From assembly GCA_002748285.1 (NCBI GenBank), contig PDSA01000027.1, positions 1 to 64,000 of the forward strand: a DNA stretch of 64,000 bases, written 5' to 3'. Numbering within the stretch: position 1 is the stretch's first letter; each line of letters opens with the position of its first letter. This document shows positions 52,389 through 60,540 of this stretch, piece by piece. The notes below the pieces were generated by a model that saw only the letters and a list, made by a program, of their open reading frames with translations, was not told where the DNA came from and made no database searches. Source of the stretch: Rhodobacterales bacterium. Lineage in GTDB: Bacteria; Pseudomonadota; Alphaproteobacteria; Rhodobacterales; Rhodobacteraceae. Both the position numbers and the translations under genes were made by a program.

Positions 52389-52411
52389 AAACCGCCCCCC
52401 GGCTGGGGGTT
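52389..52411 (-). terminator. Expression-platform hairpin of the cobalamin riboswitch
   Basis: On the minus strand an AACC-C...GG-type stem (AACCCCCAGCCGGGGGGCGG) is followed by TTTTG. It lies between the aptamer and the first gene, which suggests control by premature termination when B12 is bound. Confidence 0.55.
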
Positions 52412-52454
52412 ACACGGCCTGACGCACACCCCGGCGCCGGTTGATCCCCTATGC

Positions 52455-52648
52455 GGGGCACAGTCTGGCAGGTCTCCTGACTTGCGGGTCGTCGCGCCGG
52501 GCTGGCCTTCCCGGGGAACCCCCAGTGGCATATCAACCCTGCTCGCCGCTTACAGTTGCGGGGGCAGTTGCGGAATTGGGCCAATGATCAAGACGTTGCT
52601 CAATAACAGGCCCGCACCGCATTCCCTATTGCTTCCGAGGCGGACCCC
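52455..52648 (-). promoter_or_regulatory. Cobalamin (B12) riboswitch aptamer
   Basis: Read on the minus strand the region has the class I cobalamin aptamer landmarks in order: AATAGGGAATGCGGTG (near 52630-52613), CCCCCGCAACTGTAAGCGG (near 52565-52545), GCCACTGG (near 52530), GGGAAGGC, and the B12 box GCAAGTCAGGAGACCTGCC (52485-52467). It leads the metal-importer operon. Binding of adenosylcobalamin should lower expression of cobalt uptake. The 5' boundary is approximate. Confidence 0.93.
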
Positions 52649-52776
52649 GGAACCGGACATGGGTTTTACCTTGCCAGACTCCTCTATTGGCCGTCAACCT
52701 CGAACTTGCGCCGGCGGTCTGCCTTGTTTGTGTTCGGAGCATGTTCAGAGAAACTGGCTGGTTGCAAACAGTCCAC
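52649..52776 (-). other. Promoter region of the metal-importer operon
   Basis: The gap between the end of the hydrolase gene and the riboswitch must contain the operon promoter. TTGACG near 52696 on the minus strand is a possible -35, but no good -10 box stands at the right distance. Confidence 0.3.
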
Positions 52777-53643
52777 TTACCCGGCTTTGGCCAGATGCTG
52801 TTGCACCGCCTCCAACACCGCTTCCGGTTGTTCTTCGGCCAGAAAATGACCGGCCTCAATCGCGTGACCCTTTGCATTGGGAAACCAGACCCGCCACGTC
52901 TGCACCGGGTCAAGGTGATGCGCGACCACGCCCTTGCTGCCCCACAGGATCAGGCAGGGCTGCGCCCGGGTCTGGCCCAGATCGGCCCGATCATGGTCCA
53001 AATCAACCCCGGCCGCCGCACGGTAATCTCCGCACCAGGCGGCCACTACATCCGGATTGCGGGCGGTGCGCTCATATTCGGCCATGGCCCGAGGGTCGAA
53101 TAGTTCGGCCGAACCTGACAACCCCAGCAGCGCCGCATGCAGAAACCCGATTGGATCGCCATTGATCAGACGGCGCGGCATCGGGTCGGGCTGGGCCAGA
53201 AAACTCCAGTGGTAATAGCGCCGCGCCAGCCAGTCATCCATCACCCGCCACACATCCAGCGTGGGCAGGATGTCCAGCAGCACCACCGAAGCCACCGCTT
53301 CCGGGTGATCCAGAACCATCCGATGCGCGGTGCGGGCGCCGCGATCATGGGCCACCACATGAAAATGACGATGCCCCAGCCGCCCCATCAGCGCCACCAT
53401 ATCCGCGGCCATCGCCCGAAACGAAAAATCACCCTCTCGAGCCACGGAGTCGCCATAGCCCCGCAAATCGGCGGCCACCACCTGATGGGTTTCCGCCAAA
53501 GGCCCGGCAATTTTGTGCCACATGGCATGGGTCTGCGGATAGCCATGCAACAGCAACAGCGGCGCCCCCGAACCGCCAATGCGGGCGTGAATCACCGCTC
53601 CGGGCAGCGCCATGTCGATTTCGTCAAAGCCTTGGAACAACAT
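52777..53643 (-). CDS. Alpha/beta hydrolase, haloacetate-dehalogenase-like
   Basis: The 288-residue hydrolase has the oxyanion HGYPQTHAMWHKIAGPLA, DLRGYGDS, a nucleophile elbow VAHDRGARTAHR with Asp100 instead of Ser, and the late His in IEAGHFLAEEQPE. An aspartate nucleophile with HDRG is shared by haloacetate dehalogenases and epoxide hydrolases, which form an ester intermediate. The actual substrate is unknown. A second ATG at residue 11 is an alternative start. Confidence 0.87.
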   Translation of the reverse strand: MLFQGFDEIDMALPGAVIHARIGGSGAPLLLLHGYPQTHAMWHKIAGPLAETHQVVAADLRGYGDSVAREGDFSFRAMAADMVALMGRLGHRHFHVVAHDRGARTAHRMVLDHPEAVASVVLLDILPTLDVWRVMDDWLARRYYHWSFLAQPDPMPRRLINGDPIGFLHAALLGLSGSAELFDPRAMAEYERTARNPDVVAAWCGDYRAAAGVDLDHDRADLGQTRAQPCLILWGSKGVVAHHLDPVQTWRVWFPNAKGHAIEAGHFLAEEQPEAVLEAVQQHLAKAG

Positions 53644-53700
53644 GGGCCGACGCTATCGCCCTCTGCGGCAAAACGCAAATCCCGGCGCGGGGCGGTGGCC

Positions 53701-54168
53701 TCAGAGTGTCTTGCTCATCCAGAAATTGCACAGCGCTGTGCCGCGCCTCATCACGCTCTGCGGACGGTCCACCTGCCAGCCCATACGGGCAAAAAACGGT
53801 TTGGCTTTCAGACTGGCCTGCGTTGTCAGCCGGCGGATGCCCCACGCCCGGGCCTGACGCTCGATGGCCTCATACAGCAACCGCCCCACCCCCTGCCCCA
53901 TCACATCCGGCGCGACAAAGGCCAGATCAATAGAACCGCCGTCATCCAAAGTCATAAAGCCCAGCATCACGCCATCGCGCTCGGCCACCACGCCGTTCAC
54001 CCCGTCAAAACGCCCCTGCCAGACGTGCGGATCAGGCTTGTGCCCTGCCCAAGCGATGCGCTCTTGTTCAGAATACACATCCGCCGCGCCCTGATGCACC
54101 GCGTCAAAAAACAGCCGGGCAGCGGCGGCGCTGTCTTGTGGGCGTAAAGGGCGCAGTTGCAGGGGCAT
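53701..54168 (-). CDS. GNAT-family N-acetyltransferase
   Basis: The 155-residue protein has the GNAT fold: an N-terminal LRPLRPQDSAAAARLFFDAV, the acetyl-CoA loop VAPDVMGQGVGRLLYEAIER, and the late strand TTQASLKAKPFFARMGWQ. It moves an acetyl group to an unknown amine. Start 54168 is preferred over 54192 because AAGGA lies 7 bases upstream. Confidence 0.9.
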   Translation of the reverse strand: MPLQLRPLRPQDSAAAARLFFDAVHQGAADVYSEQERIAWAGHKPDPHVWQGRFDGVNGVVAERDGVMLGFMTLDDGGSIDLAFVAPDVMGQGVGRLLYEAIERQARAWGIRRLTTQASLKAKPFFARMGWQVDRPQSVMRRGTALCNFWMSKTL

Positions 54169-54341
54169 CGGGTGATCCTTGGCAGTGGTCAACAGAGGCG
54201 TCAGAGCCCCGGATACAGCACTTCAGAGCATCGCTCAATCCTGTCCCCTCTTGAAAAACCCAGCCCCGACGTACAGCTTGAATATGAGGGGGCCGTTATA
54301 CGCCACCCGCGGGCGGCCCCAGACAGCGAAAGGAGGATCGC

Positions 54342-54617
54342 ATGGGTCGGGAAGTCAAACTGTTCAAAAGCGAAGAACGCCAGAGCAGGGAAAGTGTCTG
54401 CGCCTTTCTGCGCCAGATGGCGGATAAAATTTCGGCGGGTCAGGTGACTCTGTCACAGGGCAAAGAGTCGATCACGCTGAACATGCCGGAAACCTTGATT
54501 CTGGATGTGCAGGTCGAAGATGAGGACAAGCGCCGCAAAGGCACGCAGCACAGTCTTGAGATTGAGATCAAATGGTTCGACGATATGGCCGGTGGCGGCC
54601 CGCTGTCGTTGAGTTGA
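54342..54617 (+). CDS. Amphi-Trp domain-containing protein
   Basis: The 91-residue protein matches the small amphi-Trp family: VKLFKSEERQSRESVCAFLR, KISAGQVTLSQGKESITLNM, and the two-strand end LEIEIKWFDDM. The family has an amphipathic beta-sheet with a conserved Trp and is found in bacteria and archaea; its function is unknown. AAAGGAGG stands 8 bases before the ATG. Confidence 0.85.
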   Translation: MGREVKLFKSEERQSRESVCAFLRQMADKISAGQVTLSQGKESITLNMPETLILDVQVEDEDKRRKGTQHSLEIEIKWFDDMAGGGPLSLS

Positions 54618-55065
54618 GGACACGATCTGAATGCCCTGACGGGTCTTGGTCTTGCGTTTTTCGGGGCCGTTCTTTTGTCGCTTGGGGGGGTGTTATCGCT
54701 GACCGCTCTGTATTCCCGGGTCGGCTGAGGGGTGCGGTTGCTCTGTCATAACGCCTTGCTTTGATCCCGGACGGCGCATCGGGGAGAGCCAAACGAGGTA
54801 TCTCAGCTGCATAGAGCCCGCGCCGTGTCGTGGGATGTTTCCGTGGATGAAGAACATCACTTATTCGTCTGCAGGGTGCGTTCTGGCAACACGATACGAT
54901 GCCTATCCGCGTCATCTGGATGCGCTAATTTTCCGGTGCCCGCGGCGCGGAAAATTAAAATGCGCCGCAAACACCTTGAAAAGCGCTTCGTCTTTCCCGA
55001 TATAGGGTAAGAGTGTGACCATTTTGCGTGGTTACTGACTGATTTTGCTGAATCTGGAGGTTTGC
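54618..55065 (+). other. Long intergenic region with a possible tiny membrane peptide
   Basis: No ordinary gene is seen in 448 bases. A hydrophobic frame with a CTG start at 54627-54728 is described separately. The rest (54730-55065) lacks a good frame. The AT-rich end, 54940-55050, probably carries the promoter of the Bax-inhibitor gene. Confidence 0.5.
54627..54728 (+). CDS. Possible 33-residue membrane peptide with CTG start
   Basis: Following the amphi-Trp stop, GAGGA lies 6 bases before CTG 54627. The frame reads LNALTGLGLAFFGAVLLSLG, then GVLSLTALYSRVG and TGA. It forms a single, uniformly hydrophobic helix with a positive C-terminal end. CTG is a rare start and there is no known family, so this may be chance. 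Confidence 0.2.
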   Translation: MNALTGLGLAFFGAVLLSLGGVLSLTALYSRVG

Positions 55066-55785
55066 ATGGCTAACTTTAACACGATCCAAACCGGTGCAAT
55101 CACCCGCACCGCCGAGATCGACGCAGGGCTGCGCGCCCATATGAACAAGGTCTATGGCACCATGTCCGTTGGCCTGTTGCTGACATTTCTGGCCGCTTGG
55201 GCCGTGGGCACCAATGAAATGATGATGATGACCCTGTTCACCGGAATCACCCGCTATGTGGTGATGTTCGCTCCGCTGATCATGGTCTTTGCCTTTGGTG
55301 CGTTGATCAACAAACTGTCTGCCGCCGGCGCCCAGCTGTTCTTTTATGTGTTCTCGGCCGTGATGGGTGTTTCCATCAGCTATATCTTCATGGTCTTTAC
55401 CAGTTTCTCGATTGCTCAGGTGTTCCTGATCACCTCAATCGCTTTCGCCGGCCTGTCGCTCTATGGTTACACCACCAAAAAAGACATCTCGGGCTGGGGC
55501 AGCTTTTTGATCATGGGGGTGATTGGTCTGATCGTGGCGTCGATCGTCAACCTGTTCCTGCAATCGTCCATGGTGATGTTTGCGATTTCGGTCGTCGGGG
55601 TGCTTATCTTTGCCGGTCTGACCGCCTATGACACGCAAAAGATCAAGAACGACTATCTGGCCCACGCCCATTACGGAGATACCGAATGGCTGGGCAAAGC
55701 TGCCATCATGGGCGCGCTGAGCCTGTATCTGGATTTCATCAACATGTTCATGATGATGCTGAACCTGCTGGGCAACCGCGAGTGA
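55066..55785 (+). CDS. Bax inhibitor-1/YccA-family membrane protein
   Basis: The 239-residue protein has seven hydrophobic segments and the BI-1 pattern: LRAHMNKVYGTMSVGLLLTF, FVFSAVMGVSISYIF-type segments, and the acidic final helices TAYDTQKIKNDY and LYLDFINMFMMMLNL, with the aspartates typical of this pH-sensing channel family. It sits in the inner membrane; YccA homologues modulate FtsH. Start 55066 is fixed by GGAGG 6 bases upstream. A strong terminator follows. Confidence 0.93.
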   Translation: MANFNTIQTGAITRTAEIDAGLRAHMNKVYGTMSVGLLLTFLAAWAVGTNEMMMMTLFTGITRYVVMFAPLIMVFAFGALINKLSAAGAQLFFYVFSAVMGVSISYIFMVFTSFSIAQVFLITSIAFAGLSLYGYTTKKDISGWGSFLIMGVIGLIVASIVNLFLQSSMVMFAISVVGVLIFAGLTAYDTQKIKNDYLAHAHYGDTEWLGKAAIMGALSLYLDFINMFMMMLNLLGNRE

Positions 55786-55813
55786 TCTGAAGCGCTACAG
55801 AACTAATTATCAG

Positions 55814-55844
55814 GGTCGCTCGGGAAATCGGGCGGCCTTTTTTT
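55814..55844 (+). terminator. Intrinsic terminator of the Bax-inhibitor-1 gene
   Basis: GGTCGCTCG (55814-55822) pairs with CGGGCGGCC (55829-55837) allowing G-T pairs, followed directly by seven T residues (55838-55844). Confidence 0.85.
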
Positions 55845-56107
55845 GGCTATAGGTTGAGAGTCTATTCTTGCCGGCCTTTCATTCGGGGCCGGGTCAGGCA
55901 ATTGGCGCAGCAACGCGGTTTTCATCGGCAAGGATGGTGAAGAGCTGACATTTGCGCGAGCTTCTGACCAGTTTTGCGCAGCTATCGCTTTCCCTATGGC
56001 CAAACGGCAATCATGATTGTGCCTTTTGGCTATCAGTCTTTGGTTTTACGCTGGTGTTTGGTGGATTTTGGGATCGAAATCCACTCCCGCTTCGCTATAC
56101 TCGCAAA
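55845..56107. other. Intergenic region, no gene seen
   Basis: Only short chance frames are open here, between a terminator and the 3' end of the convergent esterase gene. Confidence 0.5.
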
Positions 56108-57034
56108 TCAGCGCGATACGCCGCTCTCTTCAAAATGGCGGGCAATAAACTGCGCTGTCGCACGCAGCGCCTGCCGGGCTTCGGGCAGCCAGCCATCGAA
56201 AATGTGCCAGATATGGGGCAGGTCTGGCCAGACCTCATGCTCGACACGTGCTCCTTGTGCCCGTAAATGCTCGGCCAGACGCAGCGTGTCATCACGCAGG
56301 ATTTCCGTTTCCGAGACCTGCAAAAACACTGGCGGGCAATCAGGGTATTGCGCCAAGAGCGGCGAGACATCCGGGCGGCTGGGATCGGCATCCCCCAGAT
56401 ACATGCCGCGCAATTCCTCAATGCGGGAAACCGGCAGCAACGGATCACGCTGGGCATTTTCCCGCAAAGACGCCCCGGTCAGCGTTAAATCCGTCCAGGG
56501 CGAAAACGCAAATGCAGCACGCGGGGGGTGGCCTTGGGCGCATAAATCCGCCAGCAGGGCAAAGACCAGATTGCCACCGGCGCTGTCGCCGCCAATCACG
56601 ATATCCCGCGGGTCATAGCCGCGCTCCAGCAGAGCCTGATAGGCGGTTTTGACATCGTTTAACGCATCCGGGAAATGGTGTTCGGGAGATCGGCGGTATT
56701 GGGGGGCGCACACTCTGAGGCCGCTCAAACGCGACAGTCGGGCCAGCATTTTTTTGTGGGTCCAAGGCCTGCCGACCACAAAGCCTCCGCCATGAATGTA
56801 AAAAATGACCCGGCGGGGATGCACCTGACCGGCGCTGATCCATAAGGCGCGGGTGGTGTGCTGCTGTGCGCTGAGATCATCCGGCAAATAAAGCGCGAAA
56901 GGCGGGGCACGGAACAGCAGCCGCGCCACGCGGGCAAAGCGGCGGCGGCCCTGATTGGCGTCATGGGTGCGCAGCAGCTGACGGCGAGCAATCTGGCGAC
57001 AGGCCATATTCAGCAATTTGCGGCGATAGCCCAT
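56108..57034 (-). CDS. Alpha/beta hydrolase of the hormone-sensitive-lipase type
   Basis: The 308-residue esterase has the HSL oxyanion motif HGGG (residues 81-84) and the nucleophile GDSAGG (Ser151), with the acid and His toward the C-terminus (DLPHIWHIFDGWLPEA). It should cleave short acyl esters. No signal peptide. Its ATG follows the gshB stop codon with no gap, so it is co-transcribed and probably co-translated with gshB. Confidence 0.9.
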   Translation of the reverse strand: MGYRRKLLNMACRQIARRQLLRTHDANQGRRRFARVARLLFRAPPFALYLPDDLSAQQHTTRALWISAGQVHPRRVIFYIHGGGFVVGRPWTHKKMLARLSRLSGLRVCAPQYRRSPEHHFPDALNDVKTAYQALLERGYDPRDIVIGGDSAGGNLVFALLADLCAQGHPPRAAFAFSPWTDLTLTGASLRENAQRDPLLPVSRIEELRGMYLGDADPSRPDVSPLLAQYPDCPPVFLQVSETEILRDDTLRLAEHLRAQGARVEHEVWPDLPHIWHIFDGWLPEARQALRATAQFIARHFEESGVSR

Positions 57035-57979
57035 TCAGCCAGCCTTTTTTGCCTCGATCGCCTGCCAGATTTGCGCGGCAATGTTGCTGCCATCAAAGCG
57101 CTCAAGCTCAAGGATTCCAGTGGGCGAGGTCAGGTTGATTTCGGTCAGGTAATCGCCAATCACGTCGATTCCGACGAATATCTGACCCTTTTCACGCAAG
57201 AGCGGACCAATGGCCGCGCAAATTTCCTGATCGCGCGGTGTCAACGCGCATTTTTCCGGTCGCCCGCCCACATGCATGTTCGAACGGGTCTCACCCGGGG
57301 CTGGCACGCGATTGATCGCTCCGACCGGGGCACCATCCACCAAAAGAATGCGCTTATCCCCGTTGGACACATCCGGCAGAAATTGCTGCGCGATCAGGGG
57401 CTCGCGATTCAGGCCGGAAAACAACTCGTGCAGCGAGGCCAGATTGCGGTCATTTTCATCCAACCGGAACACCCCTGCCCCGCCATTGCCGTAAAGCGGT
57501 TTGATGATGATGTCGCCATAGTGGTCTTTAAACTGTTTCAGGCTGTTCAGATCACGGGCGATCATGGTCGGCGGGGTCAGATCGGGAAATTGCAGCACCA
57601 GCAGCTTTTCCGGGAAATTGCGCACCCAGAACGGATCATTCACGACCAGAGTTTTCGGGTGAATCATATCCAGCAAATGGGTGGTGGTGATATAGCCCAT
57701 GTCAAACGGAGGATCCTGACGCAGCCAGACCACATCCCAATCGGCCAGATCAATATCTTGCTGTTCACCCAAGGAAAAATGATTGCCCTTCTGGCGTTGC
57801 ACCTGCAACGGCCAGCCCCGCGCCATCACCCGGCCTGCCTGGTACGACAGCTGATCCGGTGTGTAGTAAAACAGCTGATGCCCACGGGCCTGCGCCTCTT
57901 CGGCAATGCGAAAGCTGCTATCCCCGTCAATGTCAATCGACTCGATCGGGTCCATCTGAATTGCAACCTTTAGTGCCAT
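57035..57979 (-). CDS. gshB: Glutathione synthase
   Basis: The 314-residue GshB joins gamma-glutamylcysteine and glycine with ATP. The N-terminal domain ([19 protein letters not shown]), [19 protein letters not shown], and the ATP-grasp part ([20 protein letters not shown], and [20 protein letters not shown]) are all present. Length is normal. Order on the minus strand is rsmI, yraN, gshB, esterase, a neighbourhood typical of alphaproteobacteria for the first three. Confidence 0.97.
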   Translation of the reverse strand: MALKVAIQMDPIESIDIDGDSSFRIAEEAQARGHQLFYYTPDQLSYQAGRVMARGWPLQVQRQKGNHFSLGEQQDIDLADWDVVWLRQDPPFDMGYITTTHLLDMIHPKTLVVNDPFWVRNFPEKLLVLQFPDLTPPTMIARDLNSLKQFKDHYGDIIIKPLYGNGGAGVFRLDENDRNLASLHELFSGLNREPLIAQQFLPDVSNGDKRILLVDGAPVGAINRVPAPGETRSNMHVGGRPEKCALTPRDQEICAAIGPLLREKGQIFVGIDVIGDYLTEINLTSPTGILELERFDGSNIAAQIWQAIEAKKAG

Positions 57980-58054
57980 ATCCGTTCCTCATCTGTTGCT
58001 GATCCTTACATGACCCAGACCGCGCTCAGGTGCAATGGTTATGGCCCACAATCC

Positions 58055-58402
58055 TCAGAATGCCGCCTCAATCACCTGGACCTCTCCCATCTCGTTGACC
58101 AGCGCCACATCAAAGCGCACATCGGTATTCTGACCATTGGGTTCCCCCGCCAAAAACTCGGACGCTGCCGTATAAATCCGCTGCATCTGACGGTGCGTCA
58201 CCCGCTGGGCGGCGCGGGCAAAGCTTTTGCTTTTCTTGACCTCGACAAAAACCAGCCCATCCCCATCGCGGGTGATCAGATCGATTTCACCACCTTGCCC
58301 CCGCCAACGACGCCGCGCGATCCGGTGACCGGCGCGGGCATAATGACGCGCAACCGATTGTTCCGCCGCCACACCCGCATGATACGAAACCAAACCTGTC
58401 AT
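58055..58402 (-). CDS. YraN/UPF0102-family nuclease-like protein
   Basis: The 115-residue protein has the endonuclease-like core RRWRGQGGEIDLITRDGDGL followed by VFVEVKKS, i.e. the ExxxxD...ExK pattern of restriction-type nucleases. The cellular role is not established. Its start overlaps the rsmI stop by 4 bases, the near-universal neighbour of this family. Confidence 0.92.
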   Translation of the reverse strand: MTGLVSYHAGVAAEQSVARHYARAGHRIARRRWRGQGGEIDLITRDGDGLVFVEVKKSKSFARAAQRVTHRQMQRIYTAASEFLAGEPNGQNTDVRFDVALVNEMGEVQVIEAAF

Positions 58403-59262
58403 TTTTCATCCCTCTGCATGTCCAAAGCCGCCTGATATACCTTGCGCCGGGGCACCCCCAGCGCCTGAGACACCGCCGTGGCCGCATCCTTGATCCGCAT
58501 GGTTTTCAGAGCTTCCTGCAAAGCCTGTTCGACCGATTGCCCCGACACCGCTGCCGCGTGCGGGCGGTCAACCAGAACCACGATTTCCCCCTTTACCGAG
58601 CGTTGGGAAAATGCCGTTTCCAGTTCCTGCAAGGTGCCACGCGTCACTTCTTCAAACCGTTTCGTCAATTCACGACAGACCACCGCCTGCCGCTCTGGTC
58701 CCAAGCATTGCACCAAATCCTTTAACATTCCCTGAATGCGTTTGGGTGATTCGTAAAAAACCAGCGTTCCGGGCACTTCGGCAAAGCCTCCCAGGAATTT
58801 TTGCCGCGCCCCGGTGGCATTGGGCGCAAACCCGGCAAAGAAAAACCGATCCGTTGGCAACCCTGACACCATCAGCGCCGCGATCACCGCTGAGGGCCCC
58901 GGCGCGCCGATCAGGGGCAAGCCAGCCTCGATCACCGCCCGCCCCAGCCCATAGCCGGGATCGGCCACCAGCGGCGTTCCGGCCTCAGAAGCGTAAGCCA
59001 CCGATTTGCCCTGTTTTATAAGCTTCAGCAGCCGAGGTCGGACCTTTTCGCCATTGTGATCGTGATAAGCGATCAGCAGCCTATCGCCCAGCGCAATTCC
59101 GTGAATATCCAGCAGGCGGCGCAATGTGCGGGTGTCCTCGGCTGCGATCACATCCGCTGAAGCCAGAATATCCAGCCCCCGCAAGGTAATGTCACGCGCC
59201 GCCCCAATCGGAGTGGCCACGAAATACAAACCCGCAACAAGTTGCCTCTTTTCAAAATTCAC
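58399..59262 (-). CDS. rsmI: 16S rRNA (cytidine1402-2'-O)-methyltransferase
   Basis: The 287-residue RsmI starts with GTG at 59262 (VNFEKRQLVAGLYFVATPIG), the point where homologues begin. The frame is open upstream to 59340, but that part is not conserved and would run toward the divergent gene. SAM-binding and tetrapyrrole-methylase-like motifs are present: VIAAEDTRTLRRLLDIHGI, AYHDHNGE, SEAGTPLVADPG, GAPGPSAVIAALMVSG and FYESPKRI. It methylates C1402 in the decoding centre. Confidence 0.95.
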   Translation of the reverse strand: MNFEKRQLVAGLYFVATPIGAARDITLRGLDILASADVIAAEDTRTLRRLLDIHGIALGDRLLIAYHDHNGEKVRPRLLKLIKQGKSVAYASEAGTPLVADPGYGLGRAVIEAGLPLIGAPGPSAVIAALMVSGLPTDRFFFAGFAPNATGARQKFLGGFAEVPGTLVFYESPKRIQGMLKDLVQCLGPERQAVVCRELTKRFEEVTRGTLQELETAFSQRSVKGEIVVLVDRPHAAAVSGQSVEQALQEALKTMRIKDAATAVSQALGVPRRKVYQAALDMQRDEK

Positions 59263-59358
59263 CACTTTCCGGCCCTTCACAGCGTTTACTATTTTTCTGC
59301 AACCCCTTAGGCTTGTCTCATCTTGAAGCGTTATGTGCAAGGAAGCGGGGATCAGCCT

Positions 59359-60531
59359 ATGTTTTCATTTTTCAGTAAACCAAAGAAAATTGTCAGCCAA
59401 TGTGTTGCCGTATTTGCCATTCTCTGGCTGGCCGCCTGTCAGCCCGTCAGCACCGGTGGAGGCCCGTCGATTAACACCAAGGCTCCGGTTCCGGTGGCGC
59501 TGTTGGTTCCCGGGGGCTCGGCCAAGGCCAGTGACAACATGATCGCCAAGAACCTTGAAAACGCCGCCCGTCTGGCGATTTCCGATCTGCATGGGGTCAA
59601 GATCGACCTGAAGGTTTACAACACCGCTGGCAACCCTGCGCAGGCTGCACAGGTTGCCACCGCGGCTGTGAATGATGGGGCCAAGATCATCATCGGCCCA
59701 CTCTATGCCGAAGCCGCCAATGCTGTTGGTGTCGCCGTGGCCAAGCGTAATGTCAATGTGCTGGCCTTTTCCAACAATACCGCCATTGCCGGGCGCAATG
59801 TGTTCGTGCTGGGCCATACCTTCCAGAACACCGCGAACCGTCTGGTCGGCTATGCCAAACGCAAAGGGCTGGGCCGGATCATGGTGGTTCATGCCAAAAA
59901 CCCCGCCGGTATTGCCGGCAAAGAGGCCGTGCTGCAAGCCATTTCCGCAAAGGGGGCGGTGTATTCGGGCGTTGGCTCTTATGAATTTTCGCAAAATGGC
60001 ATCACCGCCGCTGTGCCGAATATTGCCCGCAGCATCCGCAACACCGGGTCGCAATCGGTGTTTTTCACCGCTGACACCGCCGGCGCACTACCGATGCTGA
60101 CGCAAATGCTGCCCGATCAGGGTGTCAGCCCCAGCACCACCAAATTCATTGGCCTGACCCGCTGGGACATCCCTCCGGCCACTCTGGCGCTGCCTGGCGT
60201 GCAGGGCGGCTGGTATGCGGTGCCACATCCGGGGATGACCACCAAGTTTAACGCCCGCTATAGCGCGGCCTATGGCACCCCGCCGCACCCGACTGCGAGC
60301 TTGGCCTATGACGGGATCGCCGCGATTGGTGCCTTGGTGAAAGCCGGCAAGCCCAATGCGCTGGCGGTGTCCGGCCTGACCCAGGGCGGCGGGTTCGTCG
60401 GCGCGAACGGTATTTTCCGTCTGCTTGCCAACGGCACCAACCAGCGCGGGCTGGCCGTGGTCGAGATCCGCAACAGACAGCCGGTGATCATTGATCCCGC
60501 CCCCAGCAGCTTTGGCGGGGCGGGGTCGTAA
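59359..60531 (+). CDS. Penicillin-binding protein activator LpoA-like lipoprotein
   Basis: The 390-residue lipoprotein has a lipobox LAAC (Cys27) and a type 1 periplasmic binding fold (VPVALLVPGGSAKASDNM, IIGPLYAEAANAVGVAVAKR, VLAFSNNTAIAG). This matches the LpoA C-terminal domain, which in enterobacteria activates PBP1A; here the N-terminal TPR domain is lacking, so it is a short form. Start 59359 is preferred because the signal peptide follows. It is divergent from rsmI, a widely kept arrangement. Confidence 0.88.
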   Translation: MFSFFSKPKKIVSQCVAVFAILWLAACQPVSTGGGPSINTKAPVPVALLVPGGSAKASDNMIAKNLENAARLAISDLHGVKIDLKVYNTAGNPAQAAQVATAAVNDGAKIIIGPLYAEAANAVGVAVAKRNVNVLAFSNNTAIAGRNVFVLGHTFQNTANRLVGYAKRKGLGRIMVVHAKNPAGIAGKEAVLQAISAKGAVYSGVGSYEFSQNGITAAVPNIARSIRNTGSQSVFFTADTAGALPMLTQMLPDQGVSPSTTKFIGLTRWDIPPATLALPGVQGGWYAVPHPGMTTKFNARYSAAYGTPPHPTASLAYDGIAAIGALVKAGKPNALAVSGLTQGGGFVGANGIFRLLANGTNQRGLAVVEIRNRQPVIIDPAPSSFGGAGS

Positions 60532-60540
60532 GCGATCAGG

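Noticed and set aside
54825..55010. 61-codon plus-strand frame before the Bax-inhibitor gene
   Set aside because: No homology, basic and Cys-rich composition, and no ribosome site.
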